Shown: positions 38,914 to 49,654 of the stretch, one piece after another
How positions within the stretch are numbered: position 1 is the first letter of the stretch
Layout of the letters: every line of letters starts with the position of its first letter
NCBI RefSeq assembly: GCF_035594035.1
Contig: NZ_CP141588.1
Coordinates: 2,191,501-2,255,500, forward strand
DNA from: Sphingomonas sp. LY54
Lineage (GTDB): Bacteria > Pseudomonadota > Alphaproteobacteria > Sphingomonadales > Sphingomonadaceae
Direction: 5' to 3'
DNA: 64,000 nt
Program-made: the position numbers and the translations under genes
The notes under the pieces: model-generated
Seen by the model: the letters and a program-made list of their open reading frames with translations, nothing else
Database searches by the model: none
What the model was told of the DNA's origin: nothing

Positions 38914-39633
38914 ATGCGCGACGCCGCTGCCACTCTGGACGATCCAGCTCGGGGAGGATGGTTTGGCTTTCTCTCCCATGCCTGCAAATCGCTCGTCGAT
39001 CCCAGGCTGCGGCTGCCGGCCGGCTTGCTCCTCGTCGTCCTCACTTTCAGCAACATCATCATCCTCTTCAACGTTCCCCAAGAGGGCGCGACTCCATCTT
39101 TCGCCTTCCTTGCTGCGGCGTTCGCTCGGGTCGGCGGGCTATTGGTCTTGGCGGTCGCCATCCTTCGCATCCTGGCGGCGAGCGAACGTCATCCCTGGCG
39201 ACCCGACGGTGCCTTCTTTCTCTATGCTGCGTCGCTGATCGTCAGCTTCGGCGTTGCGGCGCTGATCACGGGCCTGGCTGGCGAGCCGGACGCTTTTTCG
39301 ACGATCTTGTTGCGGAACGTGCTTCTGACCGCTTTCCTTGCGCCGTTAGCGCCTTGGGTCGTCGGGATCGCCGCTGCGACTCCGCTCGGCTGGAATCCCG
39401 CGCGCTTCCTCCGCGGCTTCGGCCGCTGGCTGCCGCCCCTGCTGGCGTGGACGCTGCTCCTCGTGACCCCGATGGGCATTCTTCACGCGGTTATCGACCT
39501 GCATCTCGTCAAGGGCGCAGGCGAATGGTTCTGGCCGCTGTCGCTATTCGACGGCGCCCTCAGCGCGGTCATGGCGCTGCTCGGCCTCGGTCTGAACGTC
39601 GAGGCCTACAGGCGCGTTGCGCGAGGGCGATAG
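38914..39633 (+). CDS. Hypothetical membrane protein, six predicted membrane segments
   Basis: The 239-residue protein is not recognised. Hydrophobic stretches lie around residues 33-52, 65-85, 100-123, 135-155, 170-190 and 212-230. There are no charged motifs suggesting transport or catalysis. The ATG is preceded by GGGG at nine bases. It stands alone between ybjQ-like and yebC, 54 and 56 bases from them. Codon usage and GC are slightly more relaxed than its neighbours (more T-ending codons), hinting at weaker selection or a more recent arrival. Confidence 0.6.
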   Translation: MRDAAATLDDPARGGWFGFLSHACKSLVDPRLRLPAGLLLVVLTFSNIIILFNVPQEGATPSFAFLAAAFARVGGLLVLAVAILRILAASERHPWRPDGAFFLYAASLIVSFGVAALITGLAGEPDAFSTILLRNVLLTAFLAPLAPWVVGIAAATPLGWNPARFLRGFGRWLPPLLAWTLLLVTPMGILHAVIDLHLVKGAGEWFWPLSLFDGALSAVMALLGLGLNVEAYRRVARGR

Positions 39634-39689
39634 TCTCGGCTATCGCGGTGCCACCACATCCTTTTTCATGAAGAGGCGAACCCGGATCC

Positions 39690-40433
39690 ATGGCCGGCCA
39701 TAGCAAGTTCAAGAACATCATGCATCGCAAGGGCGCGCAGGACAAAAAGCGCTCGGCCATGTTCTCCAAGCTCTCCCGCGAAATCACCGTCGCGGCGAAG
39801 ATGGGCACGCCCGATCCGGACATGAACCCGCGCCTGCGCGCCGCCGTGATGGCGGCCAAGGCCCAGTCCATGCCCAAGGACAATATCGAGCGCGCGATCA
39901 ACAAGGCCGCGGTCGGCGAAGGCGAGAATTACGAGGACGTGCGCTACGAGGGTTTCGGTCCCGGCGGCGTGTCGCTGATCGTCGAGGCGCTCACCGATAA
40001 CCGCAACCGCACTGCCACCAACGTGCGCACCGCCTTCGCCAAGAATGGCGGCAATCTCGGCGCGTCCGGCTCGGTCAGCCACGGCTTCGACCGGCTCGGC
40101 CTGATCTCCTATCCGGCCGCGGCCGGCAGCCACGATGCCGTCTTCGAAGCGGCGATCGAGGCGGGCGCGGAGGATCTCGAATCGAACGACGAGAGCCACG
40201 AAATCTGGACTGCGCAGGAAAATCTGCACGAGGTCGCCAAGGCGCTCGAAAAGGTGCTGGGCGAACCGGAGAGCACGAAGCTCGCCTGGCGTCCGCAGAC
40301 TCCTGTCGAGGTCGGCGAGGGCGACGCCGCGTCGCTCCTCAAGCTGATCGACGCGCTCGACGACGACGACGACGTCCAGACGGTCTGGGGCAATTACGAA
40401 GTCTCCGACGAAGTGATGGAGAAATTGGGCTGA
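39690..40433 (+). CDS. YebC/PmpR family protein
   Basis: The 247-residue protein begins [20 protein letters not shown] and contains [23 protein letters not shown], both signature segments of YebC. The family has been described as a DNA-binding transcriptional regulator and more recently as a ribosome-associated translation factor that relieves stalling. It heads the yebC-ruvC-ruvA-ruvB cluster, a widespread order, and its TGA is overlapped by the start of ruvC. Confidence 0.95.
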   Translation: MAGHSKFKNIMHRKGAQDKKRSAMFSKLSREITVAAKMGTPDPDMNPRLRAAVMAAKAQSMPKDNIERAINKAAVGEGENYEDVRYEGFGPGGVSLIVEALTDNRNRTATNVRTAFAKNGGNLGASGSVSHGFDRLGLISYPAAAGSHDAVFEAAIEAGAEDLESNDESHEIWTAQENLHEVAKALEKVLGEPESTKLAWRPQTPVEVGEGDAASLLKLIDALDDDDDVQTVWGNYEVSDEVMEKLG

Positions 40434-40927
40434 TCCTGATCGGGCTCGATCCCGGGCTGACCTGCACCGGCTGGGGCGTGATCGTCGCCGACGGCAATCG
40501 CCTCAGCCATGTCGCCAACGGCCAGATCCGGCCGGACGCCAAGGCCGACATGCCGGCGCGGCTGGTCGAACTGCACGACCGGCTGCACGATTTGTTCGAA
40601 CAGTACCGGCCGGCCGGCGCGGGCGTCGAGGAGGTATTCGTCAACGTGAACCCGCAATCGACGCTCAAGCTTGGGCAGGCGCGCGGCGTCGTCTTGCTCT
40701 GCGCGGCCAAGAGCGGCCTGATCGTCGGCGAATATTCGCCCAAGGTGGTGAAGAAGGCCGTCGTCGGCACCGGCAATGCCGAGAAGGCCCAGGTCCATGC
40801 GATGGTGACGCGCCTTCTCCCGGGCGTGAAGATCGTCGGTGCGGACGCGGCCGACGCGCTCGCGGTGGCGATCACGCACGCCCACCATATCGCCAGCGCC
40901 CGCGCGCTGAGGGGGCACGCCGCATGA
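40430..40927 (+). CDS. ruvC: Holliday junction resolvase RuvC, apparent CTG start
   Basis: 165 residues. It resolves Holliday junctions with RuvAB. The catalytic acids are present: Asp in [13 protein letters not shown] near residue 6, Glu in [12 protein letters not shown], and two Asp in [10 protein letters not shown]. There is no ATG, GTG or TTG before the first catalytic Asp; the first such codon (GTG 40478) would remove it. CTG at 40430 overlaps the yebC stop as CTGA, the same geometry as the ATGA overlaps of ruvA and ruvB, and GGAG lies eight bases upstream. ATT at 40424 is a second option. Confidence 0.88.
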   Translation: MILIGLDPGLTCTGWGVIVADGNRLSHVANGQIRPDAKADMPARLVELHDRLHDLFEQYRPAGAGVEEVFVNVNPQSTLKLGQARGVVLLCAAKSGLIVGEYSPKVVKKAVVGTGNAEKAQVHAMVTRLLPGVKIVGADAADALAVAITHAHHIASARALRGHAA

Positions 40928-41520
40928 TCGCCAAGCTGCGCGGCCTGCTCGACAGCTTCTCCGCCGATCATGCCGTGATCGACGTCCAGGGGGTCGGCTA
41001 TCTCGTTTCCGCTTCGGCGCGCACCCTATCCGCGCTCGGTGCGATCGGTGACGAAATCACGCTCCATACCGAGATGCAGGTGTCGGACGACGCCATCCGC
41101 CTCGTCGGCTTCGCCAGCATCGAGGAGCGCGACTGGTTTCGCCTGCTGACCTCAGTCCAGGGCGTCGGCTCGCGCGTCGCTTTGGCCATCCTGTCGGCGC
41201 TCAATTCGGACGAATTGCACCGCGCCGTCGCCAGCGGCGACAAGGCGATGGTCGCGCGCGCCAACGGAGTCGGCCCCAAGCTCGCCCAGCGCATCGTCAA
41301 CGAACTGAAGGACAAGGCCGGCGGCATCATCCTCGGCACCGGCGCCGCGCCGATCGTCGCGGCGGGCGGCTTCGCGGCGGACGCTGTATCGGCGCTCCAG
41401 AATCTGGGCTTCCGCCCCGCCGAGGCCGCCGCTGCCGTCACCAAGGCCGAAGCCGACTTGGGCCCCGAGGCGAGCCTCGACGCCCTCGTCCGGCTGGCGC
41501 TCAAGAAGGCGTCGCGATGA
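40924..41520 (+). CDS. ruvA: Holliday junction branch migration complex subunit RuvA
   Basis: The 198-residue protein has the OB-fold domain I ([11 protein letters not shown]...[11 protein letters not shown]), two helix-hairpin-helix motifs ([33 protein letters not shown]) that bind the junction, an alanine-rich linker and the C-terminal RuvB-binding domain ([20 protein letters not shown]). It overlaps ruvC and ruvB by four bases each, so the three proteins are produced together. Confidence 0.97.
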   Translation: MIAKLRGLLDSFSADHAVIDVQGVGYLVSASARTLSALGAIGDEITLHTEMQVSDDAIRLVGFASIEERDWFRLLTSVQGVGSRVALAILSALNSDELHRAVASGDKAMVARANGVGPKLAQRIVNELKDKAGGIILGTGAAPIVAAGGFAADAVSALQNLGFRPAEAAAAVTKAEADLGPEASLDALVRLALKKASR

Positions 41521-42545
41521 CCGACGTCGACCGCCTCACCACGCCCGAGCGCCGGCCCGAGGACGTCGACGCCGCTCTGCGGCCGAAGTCACTCGACGAT
41601 TTCGTCGGCCAGCGCGCGGCGCGCGAGAATCTGCGCGTGTTCATCGATGCGGCCAAGGCGCGCGGCGACGCGCTCGACCACGTCCTCTTCTTCGGCCCGC
41701 CGGGGTTAGGCAAGACCACGTTGGCGCAGATCATCGCGCGCGAGTTGGGGGTCGGCTTCCGCGCCACGTCCGGGCCGGTCATCGCGAAATCGGGCGACCT
41801 TGCCGCTCTGCTCACCAACCTCGAGGACGGCGACGTGCTGTTCATCGACGAGATCCACCGCCTCGCGCCGGCGGTCGAGGAGGTGCTCTACCCGGCGATG
41901 GAGGATCGCGCGCTCGACCTCATGATCGGCGAGGGTCCCTCGGCGCGCTCGGTCCGGATCGATCTGCCGCGCTTCACTTTGGTCGGCGCGACCACCCGTC
42001 AGGGGTTGCTGACGACGCCGTTGCGCGACCGCTTCGGCATTCCGGTGCGGCTCAATTTCTATACGGTCGAGGAGCTGGAGCGGGTCGTCCGCCGCGCGGC
42101 CGGACTGCTTGGGCTACCGCTCACCGAAGATGGCGCGACCGAGATTGCGCGGCGCTCGCGGGGCACGCCGCGCATCGCCGGGCGCCTGCTTCGCCGCGTC
42201 CGTGACTTTGCCGAGGCGGCCCGCGCGCCGCAGGTCGACGCCCAGGTGGCGGACGGCGCGCTCACCCGCATGGAGGTCGACGCGCTCGGCCTCGATGCGA
42301 TGGACCGCCGCTATCTGCACATGATCGCCGACATCTATCGCGGCGGCCCCGTCGGGGTCGAGACGCTCGCCGCCGGCCTGTCCGAGCCGCGCGACACGAT
42401 CGAGGAGGTGATCGAGCCCTATCTGATCCAGCTCGGCCTGATCGCCCGCACCGCGCGGGGCCGCTGCCTCAACGGGCGCGGCTGGACCCATCTCGGGCTC
42501 AATCCGCCCCAAGGCGCGCAGGACGGGCTGTTCGACGCGAAATAG
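41517..42545 (+). CDS. ruvB: Holliday junction branch migration ATPase RuvB
   Basis: The 342-residue AAA+ motor has an N-terminal RP.....D....[12 protein letters not shown], Walker [14 protein letters not shown], Walker [11 protein letters not shown], sensor 1 [11 protein letters not shown] and a C-terminal winged-helix domain ([12 protein letters not shown]). It drives branch migration with RuvA. The ATG overlaps the ruvA stop by four bases. Confidence 0.98.
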   Translation: MTDVDRLTTPERRPEDVDAALRPKSLDDFVGQRAARENLRVFIDAAKARGDALDHVLFFGPPGLGKTTLAQIIARELGVGFRATSGPVIAKSGDLAALLTNLEDGDVLFIDEIHRLAPAVEEVLYPAMEDRALDLMIGEGPSARSVRIDLPRFTLVGATTRQGLLTTPLRDRFGIPVRLNFYTVEELERVVRRAAGLLGLPLTEDGATEIARRSRGTPRIAGRLLRRVRDFAEAARAPQVDAQVADGALTRMEVDALGLDAMDRRYLHMIADIYRGGPVGVETLAAGLSEPRDTIEEVIEPYLIQLGLIARTARGRCLNGRGWTHLGLNPPQGAQDGLFDAK

Positions 42546-42624
42546 ACGCGGCTCGCCTCAATGCCCCACTAAGGGGTCACCGGGGGTTCCTTCAAAGGTT
42601 AATGCCCCCTAGAGACCTTGAAGC

Positions 42625-43078
42625 ATGACCATGCCCATCCACGACCGTCCCTATCGCGGCGGTTTCCATGGAAAGACCCATCGCTTCGCGCTCCGCGTCT
42701 ATTTCGAGGACACGGATGTCGCGGGCATTGTCTATTACGCCAATTATCTGCGCTTCATGGAGCGCGCCCGTTCGGACATGCTGCGCGCGGTCGATATCGA
42801 TCAGCGCGCGGCGCTGGAGAGCGGCGAGGGCGTCTATGCCGTCGCCGAAGTGGCGATCAAATATCGCATGCCGGCCAAGCTCGACGACGACCTCGTCGTG
42901 CTAAGCGGCGTACGCGAAGTGCGGGCGGCAAGCTGCGTCATTCATCAACGAGTCATGCGCGACGATGAAATCCTGACCGACGCCGAGGTGACCGCCGCCT
43001 TCCTGACGCCGGATGGCCGCCCGCAGCGGCAGCCGCGCGCCTGGAGGGATATTTTCGAGCGGCTGAAAGGGGAAGAAT

Positions 43079-43086
<8 letters not shown>
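42625..43086 (+). CDS. ybgC: Tol-Pal associated acyl-CoA thioesterase YbgC
   Basis: 153-residue hot-dog fold enzyme. RVYFEDTDVAGIVYYANYLRF contains the catalytic Asp of the 4-hydroxybenzoyl-CoA thioesterase group, and ERARSDMLR is also conserved. It heads the tol-pal operon, as in many proteobacteria, and overlaps tolQ by eight bases. It probably acts on acyl-CoA or acyl-ACP in the cytoplasm near the envelope-division machinery. Confidence 0.93.
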
Positions 43087-43770
<684 letters not shown>

Positions 43771-43771
<1 letters not shown>

Positions 43772-44211
43772 TGGCGATGGGGCCGATCCTTGGGCAGGGG
43801 CGCCGCGGGCGCCGGTCGCCGATGGCGGAGATCAACGTCACGCCGATGGTTGACGTGATGCTGGTGCTGCTCATCATCTTCATGGTGACGGCCCCGTTGC
43901 TCGTCGCCGGCGTGCCGGTCGACCTGCCCGACAGCAAGGCCGGCGCGCTCGACCAGGAGCAGGAGCCGATCCAGATCGGCCTCGACGCCAATGGCGCCAT
44001 CTTCATCGGCGAAGCGCAGGTGGCCGAGGGTGAGCTCGGCCAGCGACTGCGCCAGATCGCCGCCGCCAGCCGCGAGGAAGGCGGCCCGCGCATCTTCCTG
44101 CGCGCCGACAAGGGCCTCGATTACGGCAACGTCATGCGCGTGATGGGCGAGATCAACGTCGCCGGCCTGCGCAAGGTCGCTTTGGTCAGCACGCAGCAAG
44201 GCGCGCGCTGA
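43771..44211 (+). CDS. tolR: Tol-Pal protein TolR
   Basis: 146 residues, one membrane segment (~28-46) carrying NVTPMVDVMLVLLIIFMVTAPLL, in which the proton-accepting Asp of ExbD/TolR lies. The periplasmic domain follows. Its start shares one base with the tolQ stop and its stop shares one base with the tolA start. Confidence 0.96.
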
Positions 44212-45062
44212 TGGACCGGGCGGAGGCAACCGGCTTCGGCGTTGCGCTGGCGGGGCATCTTGCCCTGCTGGCGGCGCTGTCGCTCGGCTTCGCCTCCGTG
44301 ACCAAGATGCCGGTCACCAATCCCCCGATCGAGGTTTCCTTCGTCGACGAGGTCGGGCTGGAAAGCGCCGCACCGGTGATCTCGCGCGAGGAGCCGGCCG
44401 CCAAGCTCGGCGAGGTCGAAGGCCCCGTCGACACCACGCCGCCGCTTCCCCAGCCCGAACCGCTGCCGTCTCCGACCCCGACGCCGCAGCCCAAGGCGTC
44501 CCTTCCCGAACCGGCGCCCGCCCCGCGGCCGCAGCCGAAGGCACCTCGTCCCGAGCCAGCGCCCGCCGCCAAGCCGAAGCCGACGGAGTCATCGAAGCCG
44601 GCGCCGGCCAAATCCGCCGAGAAGGCCAAGCCCGCGCCGCCGACCGAAAAGGCCCAGCGTCCCACCGGCCGGCTGAGCGGCCTGCTCAGCGGCGTCAGCG
44701 ATCGCGAGACGGACAGTCGCTCCACCGCGCCGCCCGCCGCCAATATCAGCGCCGCGGCGCGCAGTTCGCTCGCCGCCGAAATCCGGCGCCAGCTCAAGCC
44801 GCATTGGAAGGCCCCGACCGGCGCCGACGCCGAAATGCTGCGCACCGAGCTCCAGATCAGCCTCGCCCGCAACGGCGCGGTGACCGATATCGAGGTGCTG
44901 CGCACCACAGGCCAGACCGCCAGCAACCGCCCTCAGGTGAAGCTTCACCAGGAGCAGGCGGTGAAGGCCGTGCGGCTCGCTGCCCCCTTCCGCCTCCCGG
45001 CCGAATATTACGACGCCTGGAAACAGCTCACGACAACGTTCGACAAGAGGCTCTCTCAATGA
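44211..45062 (+). CDS. tolA: Cell envelope integrity protein TolA
   Basis: The 283-residue protein has an N-terminal membrane anchor (residues ~8-27), a long proline/lysine/alanine-rich periplasmic linker (about 75-165) and a C-terminal TonB/TolA-like domain (IRRQLKPHWKAPTG, LQISLARNGAVTDIEVLRTTG). It bridges the inner membrane TolQR motor to TolB-Pal. It overlaps tolB by four bases. The linker is proline-rich rather than the alanine/lysine helix of the E. coli protein. Confidence 0.92.
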   Translation: MDRAEATGFGVALAGHLALLAALSLGFASVTKMPVTNPPIEVSFVDEVGLESAAPVISREEPAAKLGEVEGPVDTTPPLPQPEPLPSPTPTPQPKASLPEPAPAPRPQPKAPRPEPAPAAKPKPTESSKPAPAKSAEKAKPAPPTEKAQRPTGRLSGLLSGVSDRETDSRSTAPPAANISAAARSSLAAEIRRQLKPHWKAPTGADAEMLRTELQISLARNGAVTDIEVLRTTGQTASNRPQVKLHQEQAVKAVRLAAPFRLPAEYYDAWKQLTTTFDKRLSQ

Positions 45063-46378
45063 CCCGACTGAAGCTCATACTCGCCGGCGCCGCCGCGATC
45101 GTCGCCATGCCGGCCCAGGCCCAGCTCGCCGTCGACGTGACCGACGAAAGCGCCGCCGACATGGTGATCGCGGTGCCGGCCATGCCGACCCCGGAAAGCG
45201 CTTCGACCCCGGCCGGAACGACCGATGCGCTCGGTCGCCAGGTCGCCGAGGTAATCGCCGGCGATCTCACCCGCAGCGGCCTGTTCCGGCCGCTCGGCCC
45301 GGGCGCCGTGCGCGCCATCACCTTTCCGGAAGTGACCGCCCCTGCGTTCGATTACTGGCCCGGGACCGGCGCAGTCGCGCTCGTCCAGGGCTTCGTCCGC
45401 GCCAATAGCGACGGCAAGCTCACCGTTGGCTGCTACCTTTACGACGTCGCGCTGAAGTCCGAGCTCACCCGCCAGGGCTATGTCGTCGAACCGCGCGACT
45501 GGCGCCGCGCGGCGCACAAATGCGCCGACGCAATCTACGCCCGTCTTTCGGGCGAGAGCCCGTTCTTCGACAGCCGCATCGCCTATATCGCCGAATCCGG
45601 CCCCAAGGATAAGCGCGTGAAGCGCCTCGCGATCATGGATTCGGACGGCGCCAACCACCGCTTCCTGACCAACGGTCAATCGGTCGTGCTGACTCCGCGC
45701 TTCTCGCCGGACTACAAGCAGATCGTCTATCTGAGCTATCTCGAGAACAAGCCGCGCATCTACATTTACGACATCGGCACCGGCCGGCAGCGGCTGGTGA
45801 CGGAGAGCGTCAACCAGACCTTCGCGCCGCGCTTCTCGCCGGACGGCCGCTTCATCCTCTATTCGATGTCGGTCAACGGCAACATGGACATCTATCGCAT
45901 CTCGGCGAGCGGCGGCACGCCCCAGCGCCTGACCAACAGCCCGGGCATCGACATCGGCGGCAGCTATTCGCCGGATGGTTCGCGCATCGTCTTCGAGAGC
46001 GATCGCTCGGGCAGCCAGCAGCTCTATGTGATGAATGCCGACGGTTCGAACCAGCGCCGCATCAGCTTTGGCGGCGGCAGCTATGCGACGCCGGAATGGA
46101 GCCCACGGGGCGATCTTATCGCCTTCACGCGCGTCGGCAGCTTCCGCATCGGCGTGATGACTCCGGACGGCTCGGGCGAACGCCTGCTCACCAACAGCTG
46201 GCAGGACGAATCGCCGAGTTGGTCGCCCAACGGCCGCGTCATCCAGTTCTTCCGCACCAGCCAGGGCCGCGGCGGCAAATCGAGCGTGTGGCAGGTCGAC
46301 CTGACCGGCACCAACGAGCGCCGCATCCCGACGCCGCTCGACGGCTCGGACCCCGCTTGGGGCCCGCTGCTTCCGTAA
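45059..46378 (+). CDS. tolB: Tol-Pal system beta-propeller protein TolB
   Basis: 439 residues with a signal peptide (cleaved after AQA near residue 21), an N-terminal alpha/beta domain (DLTRSGLFRPLG) and a six-bladed propeller seen as repeated PRFSPDGR/GSYSPDGSRIVFESDRSG.QQLYVM motifs. It acts in the periplasm, linking TolA and Pal. The ATG at 45059 overlaps tolA. Confidence 0.97.
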   Translation: MTRLKLILAGAAAIVAMPAQAQLAVDVTDESAADMVIAVPAMPTPESASTPAGTTDALGRQVAEVIAGDLTRSGLFRPLGPGAVRAITFPEVTAPAFDYWPGTGAVALVQGFVRANSDGKLTVGCYLYDVALKSELTRQGYVVEPRDWRRAAHKCADAIYARLSGESPFFDSRIAYIAESGPKDKRVKRLAIMDSDGANHRFLTNGQSVVLTPRFSPDYKQIVYLSYLENKPRIYIYDIGTGRQRLVTESVNQTFAPRFSPDGRFILYSMSVNGNMDIYRISASGGTPQRLTNSPGIDIGGSYSPDGSRIVFESDRSGSQQLYVMNADGSNQRRISFGGGSYATPEWSPRGDLIAFTRVGSFRIGVMTPDGSGERLLTNSWQDESPSWSPNGRVIQFFRTSQGRGGKSSVWQVDLTGTNERRIPTPLDGSDPAWGPLLP

Positions 46379-46408
46379 CACCCACGATAACGACCGAAGG
46401 AGAATGCA

Positions 46409-46930
46409 ATGACGAGAACGAGCCTGAAGATCGCCGCAATGGCGGCGGCGCTCGCCCTCACCGCCGGCTGCGGCAAGAAGACCCCCGAGCAGTTGCCGCC
46501 CCCGCCGGCCTCGGAAACCGGCACCGACGTCAGCGGCGACCAGACGGGCGTCGGCCAGACCGTGGTCCCGGGCTCGCGCGCCGACTTCGTCCAGAACGTG
46601 ACGTCGGACCGCGTATTCTTCGACACCGAGATGCACACGCTCGACGACCGCGCCCGCGCGACGCTCGACACGCAGGCGGCCTGGCTGCAGCGCAACCCGA
46701 GTGTCAGCGTCACTATCGAGGGCCATGCCGACGAACGCGGCACCCGCGAATACAACCTGGCGCTTGGCGACCGCCGCGCCAATTCCGCGAAGAACTATCT
46801 GGTCGCCAAGGGTATTGCCGCCTCGCGCCTGAACGTGATCAGCTGGGGCAAGGAGCGTCCCGAAGCGATCGGCTCTGATTCGGCCGCCTGGGCGCAGAAC
46901 CGGCGCGCTGTGACCGTCGTCCCGCAATAA
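46409..46930 (+). CDS. pal: Peptidoglycan-associated lipoprotein Pal
   Basis: 173-residue OmpA-like lipoprotein. The lipobox LTAGC (Cys21) anchors it in the outer membrane; the OmpA domain has VTIEGHADERGTREYNLALGDRRA, which binds meso-diaminopimelate of peptidoglycan. AAGGAG precedes the ATG 30 bases after tolB, completing the operon ybgC-tolQRAB-pal. Confidence 0.97.
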   Translation: MTRTSLKIAAMAAALALTAGCGKKTPEQLPPPPASETGTDVSGDQTGVGQTVVPGSRADFVQNVTSDRVFFDTEMHTLDDRARATLDTQAAWLQRNPSVSVTIEGHADERGTREYNLALGDRRANSAKNYLVAKGIAASRLNVISWGKERPEAIGSDSAAWAQNRRAVTVVPQ

Positions 46931-46940
46931 GAAATGGCAG

Positions 46941-46966
46941 CCCTCTCCCCCGCGTGGGGGAGAGGG
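46941..46966. terminator. Hairpin ending the tol-pal operon
   Basis: An 11-bp perfect stem (CCCTCTCCCCC with its complement) with a GCGT loop lies 10 bases after the pal stop and just before the end of the convergent iaaA. There is no T-tract. The sequence resembles short C/G-rich hairpins that recur in intergenic DNA of many proteobacteria. Confidence 0.55.
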
Positions 46967-46968
46967 CG

Positions 46969-47907
46969 TCAGCCTTCGTCGCCGAAGATGGCGACGATTT
47001 TCCCCGCGGCGGACGCCTTGCCGCGATACATTCCGGCCGAATTGAACGACCAGTCCGCGTCGCCCTGCGGCGACACGACGATGACGCCGCCGGTCCCGCC
47101 CAGCGCGGTCAGCTCCCCGATTACATGGTCGGCCGCCTGCTTCGCATCCTCGCCTGCGAAGCGCATCCGGGCGCAGATCTCGTGCGCGACCCCCAGCCGA
47201 ATGAAATATTCGCCCGAGCCGGTAGCCGAGACCGCGCAGGCGCGATCGTCCGCATAGGTGCCGGCGCCGATCACCGGCGAATCGCCGATCCGCGCCCAAC
47301 GCTTGCCGGTGATGCCGCCGGTCGAGGTTGCCGCCGCGACATGGCCGTGCACGTCCAGTGCGACCGCGCCGACCGTGCCGTATTTCATGTCCGCATCGAA
47401 CCAGTCGGCCTTCGATTTCATCTCCTCGAGCTGCCGCCGCCGCTCCGCCGTGGCGAACCATTCGGGGCCGACCTGCTCCAGGTCGCGCTCGCGTGAGAAC
47501 TGGTCGGCGCCCTCGCGGCTGAGCATGACGTGCGGGCTATGCTCCATCACGGCGCGGGCGAGGCTGACCGGGTTGCGCGTCGCGGTGACGCCCGTGACCG
47601 CGCCGGCGTCGCGCGTGGCCCCGTTCATGATCGCCGCATCGAGTTCATTGGTGCCCTGATAGGTGAAGACCGAGCCGCGGCCGGCGTTGAAATGGGGATT
47701 GTCCTCCAGCTCGCGCACCGCTGCCTCGACCGCATCGAGCGCGCTGCCGCCGGCTTCGAGTACGGCCGATCCCGTATCCAGAGCATGTTCGAGCGCGGCG
47801 CGGATTTCCCGTTCGTCCGCTTGCGATAGCATGGCCCGCTCGATGATCCCGGCGCCGCCGTGGATGACGAGCTTCCACTCGCTCTTCTGCTGGTTGGGGG
47901 AGGTCAT
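46969..47907 (-). CDS. iaaA: Isoaspartyl peptidase / L-asparaginase (plant-type Ntn hydrolase)
   Basis: The 312-residue precursor is cleaved before Thr178 in [14 protein letters not shown], the active N-terminal nucleophile of the beta chain. [20 protein letters not shown], and [24 protein letters not shown] also match the family. It removes isoaspartyl dipeptides and can hydrolyse asparagine. No signal peptide, so cytoplasmic. It is divergent from the SPFH remnant. Confidence 0.92.
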   Translation of the reverse strand: MTSPNQQKSEWKLVIHGGAGIIERAMLSQADEREIRAALEHALDTGSAVLEAGGSALDAVEAAVRELEDNPHFNAGRGSVFTYQGTNELDAAIMNGATRDAGAVTGVTATRNPVSLARAVMEHSPHVMLSREGADQFSRERDLEQVGPEWFATAERRRQLEEMKSKADWFDADMKYGTVGAVALDVHGHVAAATSTGGITGKRWARIGDSPVIGAGTYADDRACAVSATGSGEYFIRLGVAHEICARMRFAGEDAKQAADHVIGELTALGGTGGVIVVSPQGDADWSFNSAGMYRGKASAAGKIVAIFGDEG

Positions 47908-47949
47908 CAGTCAGGCTCCGGTTCGCGACGCGCCCGCGGAATAGCAGAA

Positions 47950-48258
47950 ACCCACTGTCCCGCCACTCTCGCCGGAATCACGATCGACGAATGCCGCCTG
48001 ACCCATCTCGCTTATGCCCAGGAAATCGCCCAGGCGATGCTCCGACGCCAACAGGCCGAGGCGGTGATCGCGGCGCGGCAGAAGCTGGTGACCGGCGCCG
48101 TCACCATGGTGGAGACCGCGCTGCAGATGCTGTCGGAGAAGCAGGTCGTGGAGCTGGACGACGAGCGCAAGGCGGCGATGGTCTCCAATCTGATGGTGGT
48201 GCTCTGCTCCGAGCGCGACACCCAGCCGGTCGTGAACGCCGGTACGTTGTACCAGTAA
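47950..48258 (+). pseudogene. C-terminal remnant of an SPFH/Band 7 protein (5'-truncated)
   Basis: From about 47971 the frame reads [20 protein letters not shown] and then [21 protein letters not shown], ending [25 protein letters not shown]. This is the conserved C-terminal third of SPFH (stomatin-like) membrane-scaffold proteins, about 95 of the usual ~300 residues. The SPFH domain and membrane anchor are missing: upstream DNA is the divergent iaaA start. No good start codon or SD lies in front. The following ribbon-helix-helix gene is the normal partner of such SPFH genes, so a full gene once stood here and its 5' part was deleted. Confidence 0.7.
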
Positions 48259-48262
48259 TCTG

Positions 48263-48463
48263 ATGGCCGAGAGTCCGAAAAAGGCCTTCCCGCTGCGCAT
48301 CGAGCCGGCGCTCTGGGCCGCGCTCGAACGTGCTGCGGCGGCCGATTTCCGGAGCGTGAATGCCGAGATCGAATGGCTCCTCAGGGAGGCGCTGGCGCGG
48401 CGGGGCGTGAAGGTCCCGCCGCCCGAGGCGCGGCGCAGGGGCCGGCCGCCCAGGGAAGGGTGA
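48263..48463 (+). CDS. Small ribbon-helix-helix (Arc-like) protein
   Basis: 66 residues: [20 protein letters not shown], then [21 protein letters not shown], the Arc/MetJ-type strand-helix-helix pattern, and a basic proline/arginine tail. Such proteins are dimeric DNA binders. Here it follows the truncated SPFH gene by four bases, as in related bacteria where it trails an intact SPFH gene. It looks intact, but its partner is lost, so its role may be residual or it may control itself. Confidence 0.75.
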   Translation: MAESPKKAFPLRIEPALWAALERAAAADFRSVNAEIEWLLREALARRGVKVPPPEARRRGRPPREG

Positions 48464-48516
48464 GGGCCGGCCCGCTTCGCCTTGGTCTTGTCACTTCAAT
48501 CGCTTATATGGCGGCC

Positions 48517-49644
48517 ATGTCCATTCGACCCTGGCGCGACATAGCGCGCCGTCCCTCGCGCCAGATCATGGTCGGCAATGTCGCCGTCGGCGGCGACGCG
48601 CCGGTCACCGTCCAGACGATGACCAACACCAACACTGCCGACGTCAAAGGCACGATCGACCAGATTCGCCGCTGCGAGGAAGCGGGCGCCGACATCATCC
48701 GCGTCTCGTGCCCCGACGAGGAATCGACCGCGGCGCTCCGCCAAATCGTCCGCGCGGCGCGCGTGCCGATCGTCGCCGACATCCATTTTCACTATAAGCG
48801 CGCGCTCGAGGCGGCCGATGCCGGGGCCGCGTGCCTGCGCATCAATCCGGGCAATATCGGATCGGACGCGCGCGTCGCCGAGGTCGTGCGCGCGGCCAAG
48901 GCGAACGGCTGCTCGATGCGGATCGGCGTCAATGCCGGCAGCCTGGAACGCGACCTGCTCGAAAAATATGGCGAGCCCTGTCCGGAGGCTTTGGTCGAGA
49001 GCGCGCTCGACCATATCAGGCTGCTCGAGGACCAGGATTTCCGCGAATACAAAGTCGCGGTGAAGGCGTCCGACGTATTCCTCGCCGTGGCCGCCTACCA
49101 GCAGCTTGCCGAGGCGGTGGATTGCCCGCTCCATCTCGGCATCACCGAGGCCGGGGGCGCGCGGGGCGGCACCGTCAAGTCGGCGATCGGCATCGGCTCG
49201 CTGCTCTGGTTCGGGATCGGCGACACGATCCGCGTCTCGCTCTCGGCCGAGCCCGAGGAGGAAGTGCGGGTCGGTTACGAGATCCTGAAGAGCCTCGGCA
49301 TCCGCAACCGCGGCGTGCGCGTCGTCTCCTGCCCGTCCTGTGCGCGCCAGGGGTTCGATGTGATCCGCACCGTGCAGACGCTCGAGGAGCGGCTGAGCCA
49401 CATCCGCACGCCGCTTTCGCTCTCGGTGCTGGGCTGCGTCGTCAACGGGCCCGGCGAGGCGCGCGAGACCGATATCGGCCTCACCGGCGGCGGCAACGGC
49501 AAGCATATGGTCTATCTGTCGGGCGTCACCGACCATCATGTCCAGGACGCCGACATGGTCGACCATATCGTCAGCCTCGTGGAGGCCAAGGCGGCCGAGA
49601 TCGAAGCCGCGACCACCGACGCCTTTCCAACCGCGGCCGAATGA
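48517..49644 (+). CDS. ispG: 4-hydroxy-3-methylbut-2-en-1-yl diphosphate synthase
   Basis: The 375-residue [4Fe-4S] enzyme converts MEcPP to HMBPP in the non-mevalonate isoprenoid pathway. The N-terminal TIM barrel has [15 protein letters not shown] and [11 protein letters not shown]. The cluster cysteines are in [13 protein letters not shown] and [11 protein letters not shown]. The start at 48517 (MSIRPWRDI) is chosen from family N-termini; an ATG at 48508 adds three residues. Neither has a strong SD. Confidence 0.96.
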   Translation: MSIRPWRDIARRPSRQIMVGNVAVGGDAPVTVQTMTNTNTADVKGTIDQIRRCEEAGADIIRVSCPDEESTAALRQIVRAARVPIVADIHFHYKRALEAADAGAACLRINPGNIGSDARVAEVVRAAKANGCSMRIGVNAGSLERDLLEKYGEPCPEALVESALDHIRLLEDQDFREYKVAVKASDVFLAVAAYQQLAEAVDCPLHLGITEAGGARGGTVKSAIGIGSLLWFGIGDTIRVSLSAEPEEEVRVGYEILKSLGIRNRGVRVVSCPSCARQGFDVIRTVQTLEERLSHIRTPLSLSVLGCVVNGPGEARETDIGLTGGGNGKHMVYLSGVTDHHVQDADMVDHIVSLVEAKAAEIEAATTDAFPTAAE

Positions 49645-49654
49645 CCGACCGAGC

